A stretch of DNA of 56,268 nt, taken from CAZYVD01 sp964651045. GTDB taxonomy: Bacteria > Zhuqueibacterota > QNDG01 > DSAB01. Location: positions 1-56,268 of the forward strand of contig CAZYVD010000013.1 of NCBI GenBank assembly GCA_964651045.1. The letters run 5' to 3'. Made by a program: the position numbers and the translations under genes. Under the pieces are notes generated by a model that was not told where the DNA came from, ran no database searches, and saw only the letters and a program-made list of their open reading frames with translations. Of this stretch, positions 17,387 through 26,023 are shown in pieces. Position 1 is the stretch's first letter, and the number at the start of each line of letters is the position of its first letter.

Positions 17387-18619
17387 TTACTTGATAAATA
17401 TCATCTTTTTATAGACAGGTGACGATTCCCCTGCTGTGAGTCTGGCAAGATAGATGCCTCCAGAGACTTCTCTTCCCTGCTGGTTTGTGCCATTCCATAT
17501 AACAGTGTAGGTTCCAGGAGGTTTGGTTTCATTTAATAGTTTTTTAACGATCCTGCCCAATAGGTCTACTATTGCGAGGCGGATATTGAGAGTTTCTTTG
17601 ATATCAAATCGCACTTTTGTAGAGCAGTTAAATGGGTTGGGATAATTTTGGTTGAGTTCAAACAGTCTCATCTCAGGCTCTGTTTTTTTATTTACCTGCA
17701 CTCTTATACCGTCTGCAAGTCTGTCGAGGTCTCTTGTTGTGACATACGGCACAAAATTGTGGGACCTGGCTTCGGATACATAATGATCTATTTTGTTCTG
17801 GTCGGTGAGATATTCGACAGAAAAGACTCTGATGGTGTTATCAATATAAGATTTAAGAATATCTATTCGTTCTTCATCCGGATTCCATGGATTGTCCTCC
17901 TCCTTATTACCCTGAAAGAAGAGGTCCTCTACCCCGATTCCCTGGATAGTGTTGAGATAACTTTTCCTGAGATTACTCGAGACATCATCCTCCTCAATAA
18001 TGAATTCTCCATTCTGCGGTATAATAAAAAATTCCTCACCCTTTTTTTGGGATATATGCTCTCGAATGTTTAGTATGAACTGTATCATCAGTGAATCGGC
18101 TTGCGGCTCCTCACCCTTTTCCTCAGACCAGTAGTAGTAAGCATCAATAATATCACAATATATTCCATCAAAACCCTGAGCAAGAATTGTGTCAATGTAG
18201 GAGAAGATTATTTCCTGCCACTCGTGGTGCCAGAAACGCACCTTGTAGTTTCCCTTCCACTGAGGATTTTCGCTATCCAGCCACGATGGTGCTCCTGAAT
18301 CTGGATGACCATCACCATCTTTATCCCACGCCTCATCCCAGTAATAACGGTAATCTTCGGCTTCTCCAATGGAAATATAGGCGAGAACAACCTTTCCGCT
18401 CTCTTTAATCTGCTGGATTTGTTCTGAAGTAAATTTATTCTTATCAGAACCATCTGCCGAATAGTCCATTACCATGAGCTCAAATGTATTGTTGTTTGCT
18501 ATTTCGGATATATTGATTTCTTGAAGTTGATAGGCCCAGCAACAGATGTCAGAAAGATTTTTCTGAGAGAAAGTTTCTGACGGAATAAACAGGATTAGAA
18601 TCAATAAAATTCCTGGCAT
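17387..18619 (-). CDS. Secreted GH114-like (TM1410 family) protein with C-terminal sorting domain
   Basis: A 410-residue exported protein. A short signal peptide (MPGILLILILFIPSETFSQ) is followed by a TIM-barrel-like domain with the TM1410/GH114 signatures LAYISIGEAEDYR, YKVRFWHHEWQEII and GFDGIYCDIIDAYYYW. Family members include endo-alpha-1,4-polygalactosaminidases; many are uncharacterised. From about residue 325 there is a FlgD-like sorting domain starting NQNYPNPFN and ending YKKMIFIK, as used for surface delivery in FCB-type bacteria. I take ATG 18619 because it begins the signal peptide; upstream in-frame codons lie inside the Memo gene. The ribosome site is weak. It is 34 bases after the Memo gene. 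Confidence 0.82.
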   Translation of the reverse strand: MPGILLILILFIPSETFSQKNLSDICCWAYQLQEINISEIANNNTFELMVMDYSADGSDKNKFTSEQIQQIKESGKVVLAYISIGEAEDYRYYWDEAWDKDGDGHPDSGAPSWLDSENPQWKGNYKVRFWHHEWQEIIFSYIDTILAQGFDGIYCDIIDAYYYWSEEKGEEPQADSLMIQFILNIREHISQKKGEEFFIIPQNGEFIIEEDDVSSNLRKSYLNTIQGIGVEDLFFQGNKEEDNPWNPDEERIDILKSYIDNTIRVFSVEYLTDQNKIDHYVSEARSHNFVPYVTTRDLDRLADGIRVQVNKKTEPEMRLFELNQNYPNPFNCSTKVRFDIKETLNIRLAIVDLLGRIVKKLLNETKPPGTYTVIWNGTNQQGREVSGGIYLARLTAGESSPVYKKMIFIK

Positions 18620-18653
18620 GAGTTGCAGTGCCGTTTTTAAATGAGATGAGTGT

Positions 18654-19775
18654 TTAAAAGTATCCGACAGCACAATAGCCCACCCAGTGATGAAGTGTGG
18701 CAGGTGCGGTTGTTCCAAGTCCGAGATTTTCAACAGGAAGATAGGGCCTGTCAAGACTCGTGCCGTATCGCAGAAGGTGGCCCTCGAGAGGCGGATGATC
18801 CAGATATTTCATCAGGCGATATACACAGTTCAGACCAAATGGAATCGAGAAACGTCCGCACCATGTTATTTTGTAATCATGCACATTGTTTTCATCAACA
18901 AGAGTATAGAGGAAGCTGCGAAGTCGCGTGGGTTTAATGGGGCCGGTAAGATAATCTTTGATCAATCTATGTTCACGAGCAACGGCCTTTTTATATCCAG
19001 CCTTATCTGTTCCAAAATGGGCAAAATTTTTACCTCCCCATCCTTCATCGCCGTAGTGCACACAGTCGGATGAGATAACAAAGGCTATATCTTTTCCAAC
19101 TACAAGATTTTTCTTTTTAATGATTTCTGAAAGAACACGGGCAAGAGAAGATGAGAGCGTGTCCATACGTTCCCATTTCATATATGGTACGAGAATTGGG
19201 ATGATTTCGACATCGCGAATATAATAATGGAGAAATGGAATGAGGGCCTCCAGAGAGTGTTCAACAGAGTGGAATTTGTTGGATACGATGCGCTGATCTT
19301 CAGGCAGGCCAAGGAGAATCTCTTTGCGTAGCGAGGATACAACTACCTTCCCGTATGGACTCTTCCAGTAGTCGAAGTCGTCAAATATCAATTTATTCTC
19401 TACATTCCAGTCGGCTGCCTTGTGTGCAACACCGAAGAGTACTATCCGTTTTGCCCTTATGTTTCGCATCAGATGAACGTATACTCTACCGGCATAAACA
19501 TAGTCATCGTGTGGAGAGATTCCTGCAATCCAGGGGTCTTCGAAATTTTCTGCTTCCTGCTGCAGAGACTCTCGTTCAAGATTTTCGGCACAGGAGACAA
19601 CGGCCTCGATCTGATTCTGTTTATGGGCAAATCCAATCGTATCGACCGGAGCCCTTATATTTTCAGATAACTTTTCTATTTGGATCGGGTGTGGAGGGTT
19701 CATTATCATATAGATTGCAATTACAAGGAGAATCAGAATGAGTATTATAATTGTTCGTCTATTTATAGATTTCAT
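18654..19775 (-). CDS. Memo-family protein (AmmeMemoRadiSam system protein B), membrane-anchored
   Basis: A 373-residue protein with one N-terminal membrane helix (RRTIIILILILLVIAIYMIM) and a Memo domain. Conserved metal-site style motifs are SPHDDYVYAG, HSVEHSLEALIPFL, SSDCVHYG and CGR. The Memo fold is related to LigB extradiol dioxygenases, and its bacterial function is unsettled. The usual partners (AMMECR1 and a radical SAM protein) are absent here, and the membrane anchor places the domain outside the cytoplasm, which is unusual for a classical AmmeMemoRadiSam member. ATG 19775 is preceded by GGAGG 8 bases upstream, so an earlier ATG at 19790 is rejected. Confidence 0.87.
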   Translation of the reverse strand: MKSINRRTIIILILILLVIAIYMIMNPPHPIQIEKLSENIRAPVDTIGFAHKQNQIEAVVSCAENLERESLQQEAENFEDPWIAGISPHDDYVYAGRVYVHLMRNIRAKRIVLFGVAHKAADWNVENKLIFDDFDYWKSPYGKVVVSSLRKEILLGLPEDQRIVSNKFHSVEHSLEALIPFLHYYIRDVEIIPILVPYMKWERMDTLSSSLARVLSEIIKKKNLVVGKDIAFVISSDCVHYGDEGWGGKNFAHFGTDKAGYKKAVAREHRLIKDYLTGPIKPTRLRSFLYTLVDENNVHDYKITWCGRFSIPFGLNCVYRLMKYLDHPPLEGHLLRYGTSLDRPYLPVENLGLGTTAPATLHHWVGYCAVGYF

Positions 19776-19936
19776 TTTTAATTCCTCCATTTAGCATTTA
19801 TTATTAGTACTAAACGTACATAGTTGGGAATTTAATGTCAACAGCTTTTTTCCTGAGCAATCCCAATTTTCCATCAACTTTTTCAGGATGCTGGAGAGGA
19901 CCTATTCACTTTTCACAATTTACTATTCACATCTTC

Positions 19937-21151
19937 TTAGAATTTAACCTTTTTCTCATTGCCCCATAAAAGCGAGTCGCCCATTGCTTTTCTCCATGCG
20001 TCGCGCCACCTGTGGATTTCAACAACACCGATTGGCGGCATGTTCTGGCGTTTTTCTTTCGGAACAATTTCTGGGAAAGGTTTATGAGGCTCGACCTGGT
20101 ACCAGTATGCCACTGTACAGATATCGAGAGTAAGACAGTTGTTATGCCCATGTTCGATAGTGGCCCTGAGTGAATCTTGAAAGGCAATCGGTGATTCGAT
20201 GAAAAAATGGTAGCAGTGAGTCCTGCCGAGCCATCCTATGTTGTTGTTTACCCTCGCATATCCAAAATAGGGGTGCATATAGATCTCTTTTGGGCACCAG
20301 GATGAGTTGAAAAAGTCCTCTGTACCTGTACCGTGAAGTGAAGGTGGCCATTTCTGTCCATCAATAAAGAACATGTCGTCGCCCTCTCCATACCACATTG
20401 GAGATGGTGAGTCCACATAGTAGTTTACCCCAACAAAATGCCCTCTTCCTACAATGTCGGCAAACAGATAATTCCTCGAGCCACTAGTATTAGGTTTTTG
20501 ATTTCCGAGTACAGACCATTCATTTTCTCCTTCTGGTAGAGGGGGTGTTAGCTGCCTGTTCCACCAGGCATGAAAGCGTCCAAGGCTTTTAGGAATCTTT
20601 TTGTGCTTCTCATAGTCGATATAGTAGTAGAAGGCATCTATATCTTCATCCGATTGATTTTCGATTGTAATTTTTGCACTGTTGCTGAAGGGCATCGGGA
20701 AATAGCAGTTCAGCGCATTCCCTGATTTTGGAGCCACTGCAAGAGGAAGAGATATAAAATTATACTTTTCTCCCCATCCATTTCCAAAGAAGTCTCCGAT
20801 CGGAGATAGAACACTCGGCTCTGTTTCCCCATCCCAGTACATTCGAATAATGGCATTGCGTCTTATCATCCTGTCCTTGCATGATATGGTTATCCAGATG
20901 TGTTTGATTATACCGCTGCCTTTGATGTCGGCTATGACTCTCGTCTCACCCGATTTGATTACGAGTCTGTCTGCGTTTTTCCCGGTTGTATCAAAACTTG
21001 ATATTCGGTAAGAGGTGTATTCTCTAAGCTGGGCAACTCCGGCAAGAGTGCTAAGGGGAAGGTCGTGCTTCTGTGCATTGGATATCATGGGGATGAGGAG
21101 AAACACTAAAATCAGTTGGGTGCTGATTATTCTTTTAGTAGCTCTTTCCAT
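19937..21151 (-). CDS. DUF2961 / GH172-family secreted protein
   Basis: A 404-residue exported protein with signal peptide (MERATKRIISTQLILVFLL..., ending ISNAQ). The DUF2961 fold is recognised from RMYWDGETEPSVLSPIGDFFG, the WYGEGDDMFFIDG segment and GTGTEDFFNSSWC. DUF2961 is the core of glycoside hydrolase family 172, which acts on fructo- and arabinofuranosides, so an extracytoplasmic carbohydrate-active role is likely; the substrate is unknown. The start is ATG 21151, 9 bases after GGAGG and at the head of the signal peptide. A 161-base gap separates it from the Memo gene, so co-transcription is possible but not certain. Confidence 0.85.
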   Translation of the reverse strand: MERATKRIISTQLILVFLLIPMISNAQKHDLPLSTLAGVAQLREYTSYRISSFDTTGKNADRLVIKSGETRVIADIKGSGIIKHIWITISCKDRMIRRNAIIRMYWDGETEPSVLSPIGDFFGNGWGEKYNFISLPLAVAPKSGNALNCYFPMPFSNSAKITIENQSDEDIDAFYYYIDYEKHKKIPKSLGRFHAWWNRQLTPPLPEGENEWSVLGNQKPNTSGSRNYLFADIVGRGHFVGVNYYVDSPSPMWYGEGDDMFFIDGQKWPPSLHGTGTEDFFNSSWCPKEIYMHPYFGYARVNNNIGWLGRTHCYHFFIESPIAFQDSLRATIEHGHNNCLTLDICTVAYWYQVEPHKPFPEIVPKEKRQNMPPIGVVEIHRWRDAWRKAMGDSLLWGNEKKVKF

Positions 21152-21306
21152 TGTCTTATTCCTCCATCTATTGAAAATTGTAATTAAGATATGATAGTAA
21201 TTGTAAGATTGGATGTTGAATCTCATAAAAATGTAAGATACATAATGATAAATAGCAACAGCAAAGATCGGTTCTTTTTTCGACTGGTATCGATAATCTA
21301 TTGCTA

Positions 21307-21315
21307 TGGTATAAT
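21307..21315 (+). promoter_or_regulatory. Candidate extended -10 promoter
   Basis: TGG followed by a perfect TATAAT (21310-21315) matches an extended -10 element. No good -35 box lies upstream. A start near 21322 would give a leader of about 50 nt for the barrel gene at 21375. Confidence 0.45.
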
Positions 21316-21374
21316 ATTTGCAAAAACTTATTTTAGTTATCTTCTTTGTTTTTTTATATTTGGAGGCTTGGAAA

Positions 21375-22223
21375 ATGTCCAGGAGAAAATGTGTTAGTAT
21401 TTCATTTTGCATGATTTCCATTCCGATTTTAATGATAATACTGGTTTTATTACCTCCTCTACTTCATGGGCAGTCAATGGAGATCCTGAAGAGCAACAAC
21501 ATGGCGGGTGTGATTTATGTTGGAGGGAATAATCTGAAGGTAGGCGACTTTGTTGTTGTCAGGAGAATGCAGAATGGATACTGGCAGGATGTCACTTATG
21601 CAGAGGTAACACGAATCAAAAACAATTATGCAAGAATTCAGGTAATAGATAATGGTCCACAGGTTCCTCTGAGGAAGGGTGATCTTGCAGTAATGATGGG
21701 AGATATTAATGAATTGACGGGTGGTTTTGCATCGAATGGTAAAGGAATAGACAGTTCAAATTACAGAAAATCTCATGATGAATTTAAGTTAATATATCTC
21801 GGACCATCCGTCGTGTTTTTCTCGCCCCTTGGAGATATGAAGGAATTCTATGAGACTCAACTTGGATATGGTGGTATATTTGGAGTAAGGTTCAGACCAG
21901 AACTGGATGTGTCGTTAAGGTTTTCTTATATTGTTAAAAATGGCGAGTGGTCGATCTGGAACATACAGCTTCTGGCAAGAAGGTACTATTCAAACGTTTT
22001 ACTATTTGATTTTGGTTATGGAATACTCTATCCTCAGGGTTGTGGTGTAGGCGGCTCGAATTTTGGTGGAAGCATCCGTCTCGGCTTCCTTGGAGGTCTT
22101 GGCGTTTCGTTTCCTGTTGCATTTAAAACACGCTTTGAAATAGGAGGCCTATTTCACTACTATCCCGATTTTGGTAATGGTTCAGGAACATTTCTGACTT
22201 TTCAGGGCCGACTCGTATTGTAG
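21375..22223 (+). CDS. Outer-membrane beta-barrel protein with N-terminal flexible domain
   Basis: A 282-residue exported protein. Signal peptide is at about residues 1-33 (PILMIILVLLPPLLHGQ). Residues about 40-105 form a small beta domain (VGDFVVVRRMQNGYW, ARIQVIDNGPQVPLRKGDLAVMMG) that resembles FlgT/SH3-like modules. From about residue 135 there is a barrel: strands such as LIYLGPSVVFFSPL, GIFGVRFRPELDVSLRFSY, LGFLGGLGVSFPVAF and FLTFQGRLVL. The function is unknown. GGAGG at 21362-21366 sits 8 bases before ATG 21375, so this start is strongly preferred. The gene is divergent from the DUF2961 gene and ends at a strong terminator. Confidence 0.68.
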   Translation: MSRRKCVSISFCMISIPILMIILVLLPPLLHGQSMEILKSNNMAGVIYVGGNNLKVGDFVVVRRMQNGYWQDVTYAEVTRIKNNYARIQVIDNGPQVPLRKGDLAVMMGDINELTGGFASNGKGIDSSNYRKSHDEFKLIYLGPSVVFFSPLGDMKEFYETQLGYGGIFGVRFRPELDVSLRFSYIVKNGEWSIWNIQLLARRYYSNVLLFDFGYGILYPQGCGVGGSNFGGSIRLGFLGGLGVSFPVAFKTRFEIGGLFHYYPDFGNGSGTFLTFQGRLVL

Positions 22224-22272
22224 ACTGCAGATCGCCAATTTAACTCATCACGTTTATTAACTTCTATAGATC

Positions 22273-22305
22273 AAAAATGCCTTAGATTTTTTTTAAGGCA
22301 TTTTT
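22273..22305 (+). terminator. Intrinsic terminator after the barrel gene
   Basis: AAAAATGCCTTA (22273-22284) and TAAGGCATTTTT (22294-22305) form a perfect 12-bp stem with a 9-base loop. Its A and T flanks would let it work in both directions. Confidence 0.85.
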
Positions 22306-22395
22306 ATTTGTTTTCGTTTATGTAACAATAGGAACTATAAGGTCGTATATAGATTGACTTAACGATTCATTCGAAAAATTCAGAGGAGTAGAGTA

Positions 22396-23487
22396 ATGAA
22401 GAAGTCCAGGAGAAGATTTCTATTTATAATCATACCTCTAATTTTAATAATCGGTTTTATTGCGCTGCTGAGCAGAGGAGGAAAGAGTAAAGATATTGAT
22501 ACCGTCAAGGTAGAGAAGAGGGTGATAGTAAAAAAGGCACTGGCAGTTGGTTCCATAGAGCCGATGAAAGAGATAGCTGTAAAATCAAAAATTTCGGGAG
22601 TCGTTGGAAAGCTTTTTGCTGATGTAGGAGAGTTTGTTCATGAAGGCGATATTTTATTGGAAGTCAGACCAAATCCCACACCTCTTGAGATTGTTCAAAC
22701 AAAACGTAATGTAGAAAAACAGCGGATAATATTGGAGACTCTGAGGCATCAACTCAAGCGGAATATGGAACTTAAAGAAAAAAAGCTAATTTCTGATCAT
22801 GATTTTGAGTTACTCAAGAGAGATTATGAGGAGGCAGAGCTTAACTATAAACAGGCCTTAGAACAACTTGAGCTTATCGAAACGGGAAAGGTAAGGATAG
22901 CAGATAAGGATATAGAAACGGTTGTCAAATCACCAATCACGGGATATGTGCTGGAAAAATCTGTAAATGAGGGTGACCCTGTTGTTCCACTTACTTCATA
23001 CCAGGCAGGTACAGAATTGATGAGAATTGCAGATATGCGAAAGCTCATATTTAAGGGTACGGTTGACGAGATAGATGTCGGAAAGATCAGAGAAGGCATG
23101 AGAGCCGAACTGGATATCGGAGCCCTTCCTGATAAAAAGGTTACAGGGCATGTTTCTCTGATCTCTCTTAAGGCAAAGAGAGAAGGTAACAGAACGGTTT
23201 TCCCTATTGAGATTATTATAGATGAGACTATGGATGCTGTACTAAGGGCAGGATTTTCTGCCAATGCAAATATAATAATCGAAAAAAGTGATAGTGTACT
23301 GTCCATACCAGAACGGGTAGTGACTTTTCGGAATGATTCTGCCTTTGTGAGAGTCCCTGTTGAAGGAGGTGAATTTGATGAGAAATATATCGTTACAGGA
23401 ATAAGTGATGCTATATATATCGAAGTTGTCTCAGGTCTTAAGGAAGGGGATGTTGTGCTGGAAAAGGAGGTAAAAGAGATTAAATAA
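22396..23487 (+). CDS. HlyD/MFP-family periplasmic adaptor
   Basis: A 363-residue membrane-fusion protein. An N-terminal helix (FLFIIIPLILIIGFIALLS) anchors it in the inner membrane. The first half of the lipoyl domain (VKSKISGVVGKLFADVGEFVHEGDILLEV) is followed by a coiled-coil hairpin (about residues 95-155) and the second half (VVKSPITGYVLEKSVNEGDPVVP), then beta-barrel and membrane-proximal domains. Such proteins link MacB-like transporters to an outer-membrane exit duct. The two permease genes follow after 14 and 25 bases, so they form one operon. No TolC-like gene is present in the window. An AGAGGAG ribosome site precedes the ATG. Confidence 0.9.
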   Translation: MKKSRRRFLFIIIPLILIIGFIALLSRGGKSKDIDTVKVEKRVIVKKALAVGSIEPMKEIAVKSKISGVVGKLFADVGEFVHEGDILLEVRPNPTPLEIVQTKRNVEKQRIILETLRHQLKRNMELKEKKLISDHDFELLKRDYEEAELNYKQALEQLELIETGKVRIADKDIETVVKSPITGYVLEKSVNEGDPVVPLTSYQAGTELMRIADMRKLIFKGTVDEIDVGKIREGMRAELDIGALPDKKVTGHVSLISLKAKREGNRTVFPIEIIIDETMDAVLRAGFSANANIIIEKSDSVLSIPERVVTFRNDSAFVRVPVEGGEFDEKYIVTGISDAIYIEVVSGLKEGDVVLEKEVKEIK

Positions 23488-23501
23488 TACGAGATCTAAT
23501 T

Positions 23502-24734
23502 ATGAGGATTGCAGTAGTAATAAAGAGTTTTATTAGCGATCTTATGTCGCAGAAGCTGAGGACCTTTTTAACAATCTTCGGAATCATATGGGGCACGGTG
23601 GCGATTGTCGTTCTTCTTGCATTTGGAAATGGATTCCAGAAACAGACAATGAAGACCATGAATGGAATTGGTGAGAGCATCATTTTAGTTTTTCCAGGTC
23701 AAACAGCAAAGCCTTATAAAGGATATGGAATCAATCGATGGATCAGGTTCACAGAGGATGATGTGGAACTCATCAGGAAAAAGATCAATCTCATCAAATA
23801 CATAAGCCCTGAATATTCAACATGGGATGACCCGGTGAGAGTGGGTACAAAGGTAAGATATGTCAATATAACAGGAATAATTCCTGAATTTGGGGAGATG
23901 CGAAATATTTTCCCTGACAAGGGTGGAAGGTTTATAGACGAGCTCGATTTAAAATTGAAGAGGCGTGTGGTTTTCCTGGGCAATGATCTTGCCGACTTTC
24001 TTTTTGAATCTGAAGATCCGATAGGCAAGTATGTATACATTGGAGAAACACCATTTATTGTAATAGGTGTAATGAAATACAAGGAACAGGATTCTTCTTA
24101 TAATTCAAGAGATAAGGACAGGGCATTTATTCCAGCATCTACATTTTCTTCTATATTCGGACACCATTTTATAAACAACATGGTAGTAAAACCGCTGCAT
24201 CCTGTTATGAATAGCAGGGTAATAGATCTTATTTATAAAGTGCTGGGAGAGAAGTATGTATTTGATCCAACAGACAAAGAGGCGCTTTTTATCTGGGATA
24301 CTACCGAATTTCAGAAGATGGTTCACTACATATTTTTGGGAATGAATATTTTTATGGGAATCATAGGAGCATTTACACTTACAGTGGGTGGCATTGGGGT
24401 TGCAAATATAATGTATGTAGTTGTTCAGGAGAGGACCAGAGAGATCGGGATTAAGAGATCTGTTGGTGCAAAGAGAAGCAATATCATGTGTCAATTTTTT
24501 TTGGAAACCTTTTTTATCATAGGTATAGGAGCATTTATTGGTCTTGTTATTTCACTGCTTATACTAATGTTTATCTCAATTCTTCCCATCGATGAGTTTG
24601 TAGGCACGCCTCAGATTTCTTTATGGGTTGTAGGTGCAGCAGTCTCTGTGCTGGCTGCAATAGGATTTATTGCTGGATATTTCCCTGCACGAAGGGCAGC
24701 AAATCTTCATGTTATTGATTGCCTTCGTTATTAA
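23502..24734 (+). CDS. MacB/FtsX-type ABC transporter permease
   Basis: A 410-residue permease: one N-terminal helix (LRTFLTIFGIIWGTVAIVVLLAFGNG), a periplasmic MacB core of about 220 residues, then three helices of the FtsX domain with the motifs GGIGVANIMYVVVQERTREIGIKRSVGAKR and GYFPARRAANLHVIDCLRY. It has no nucleotide-binding domain, unlike fused MacB. It probably forms a heterodimer with the paralogous permease encoded next. The substrate cannot be inferred; relatives export peptides, lipids or lipoproteins. It lies in an operon with the HlyD-type adaptor. Confidence 0.9.
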   Translation: MRIAVVIKSFISDLMSQKLRTFLTIFGIIWGTVAIVVLLAFGNGFQKQTMKTMNGIGESIILVFPGQTAKPYKGYGINRWIRFTEDDVELIRKKINLIKYISPEYSTWDDPVRVGTKVRYVNITGIIPEFGEMRNIFPDKGGRFIDELDLKLKRRVVFLGNDLADFLFESEDPIGKYVYIGETPFIVIGVMKYKEQDSSYNSRDKDRAFIPASTFSSIFGHHFINNMVVKPLHPVMNSRVIDLIYKVLGEKYVFDPTDKEALFIWDTTEFQKMVHYIFLGMNIFMGIIGAFTLTVGGIGVANIMYVVVQERTREIGIKRSVGAKRSNIMCQFFLETFFIIGIGAFIGLVISLLILMFISILPIDEFVGTPQISLWVVGAAVSVLAAIGFIAGYFPARRAANLHVIDCLRY

Positions 24735-24759
24735 GGATTTTTATGGGGAGTCTTGATTC

Positions 24760-26007
24760 ATGGTTTTCTGGATATTGTTAGATGATTTTTTACACGATCT
24801 TAAGAATCAAAAGACGAGAGTCTTTTTAACAACATTTGCAGTGACATGGGGAACTATCTCAATTGTATTGATGCTTGCCTTTGGAAGAGGGTTCAAGAAT
24901 AGGATCGTATCTGCAATGGCCAATGCAGGCAATCAGATAATCAGAGTATATGGAGGCCAGACAAGCATCGAATATCAGGGTCTGCCAGTAGGACGTGAAA
25001 TTAATCTCATAAAAGAAGATGCATATTTGCTTCTTCAAGCAATTCCACAGATTCAGGAAGTATCCCCCAGTTACGGCCGAGGCAGTGTGCGCCTGAGGGC
25101 AGGAGAGAATAGTGCATCTACATATTGCGAAGGGGTCTATCCAAATTTTGAATTTCTAAGAACCATGTATCCCCAGAAGGGAGGTAGATTCCTCAACGAT
25201 CAGGATATTGTTGAAAAGAGGAGAGTGATCTTTCTTGGTTCAGTAATAGCAGAGCAACTATTTGGCAGGAAAGATCCTGTGGGAGAGATCGTAACAATGG
25301 ATGGTGTGCCATTTAGAGTTGTTGGAGTAATGCAAAAGAAACTTCAGCTCGGAATGAGTAACGGTCCTGATGATGAGCGTGCAATCATACCATTCACAAC
25401 ATTTGAGACGATCTATCCACGGAGATATCTTCGTATGATTACAGTACGTCCTAACAAATTGACAGATGCAGAACTCATCAAGTCTGAAATATACAGGGTG
25501 CTTGGCAGAAAATATCGTTTTGATCCTGAGGATAAGAATGCCATTTTGTACTGGGATTTTGTAGAAAACCTTAAGGAGATGAATAAGGTTTTTACAGGGA
25601 TAGAAATATTTTTAGGTGTTATAGGAGGTCTGACACTTCTTGTTGCAGGTGTTGGAATTGCCAACATAATGTATGTTGTTGTTAAAGAGCGCACAAGAGA
25701 AATAGGAATTAAGATCGCTGTTGGTGCAAAACCCAGACACATAATATATCAATTTATTTTTGAGTCTTTGTTAATAGCGATAATCGGTGGTCTGATTGGA
25801 ATAGTGGTTTCATATTTTATTATTAAAATATTTGGAATGATACCCGTACAGAGTGAGAGTATGGCTTATCTTGGAAGGCCCGTGTTTTCGAGAACAGTAA
25901 TGATCACAACTGCTCTTATTCTTGGTACGATCGGAGTATTTGCAGGGGTCTTTCCTGCCAGGAGAGCGGCACGTCTGGATCCTGTGGAAAGCCTCCGATA
26001 TGAATAG
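24760..26007 (+). CDS. MacB/FtsX-type ABC transporter permease (second)
   Basis: A 415-residue paralogue of the preceding permease with the same plan: N-terminal helix (TRVFLTTFAVTWGTISIVLMLAFGRG), MacB periplasmic core, and FtsX helices with VAGVGIANIMYVVVKERTREIGIKIAVGAKP and FPARRAARLDPVESLRYE. The two most likely arose by tandem duplication. The expected ATP-binding subunit gene is missing from the operon, because the next gene is on the other strand 16 bases away. An AT-rich imperfect hairpin spans the two convergent stops (about 25998-26030) and may act as a shared terminator. Confidence 0.9.
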   Translation: MVFWILLDDFLHDLKNQKTRVFLTTFAVTWGTISIVLMLAFGRGFKNRIVSAMANAGNQIIRVYGGQTSIEYQGLPVGREINLIKEDAYLLLQAIPQIQEVSPSYGRGSVRLRAGENSASTYCEGVYPNFEFLRTMYPQKGGRFLNDQDIVEKRRVIFLGSVIAEQLFGRKDPVGEIVTMDGVPFRVVGVMQKKLQLGMSNGPDDERAIIPFTTFETIYPRRYLRMITVRPNKLTDAELIKSEIYRVLGRKYRFDPEDKNAILYWDFVENLKEMNKVFTGIEIFLGVIGGLTLLVAGVGIANIMYVVVKERTREIGIKIAVGAKPRHIIYQFIFESLLIAIIGGLIGIVVSYFIIKIFGMIPVQSESMAYLGRPVFSRTVMITTALILGTIGVFAGVFPARRAARLDPVESLRYE

Positions 26008-26023
26008 ATTTATTTATCTATAT

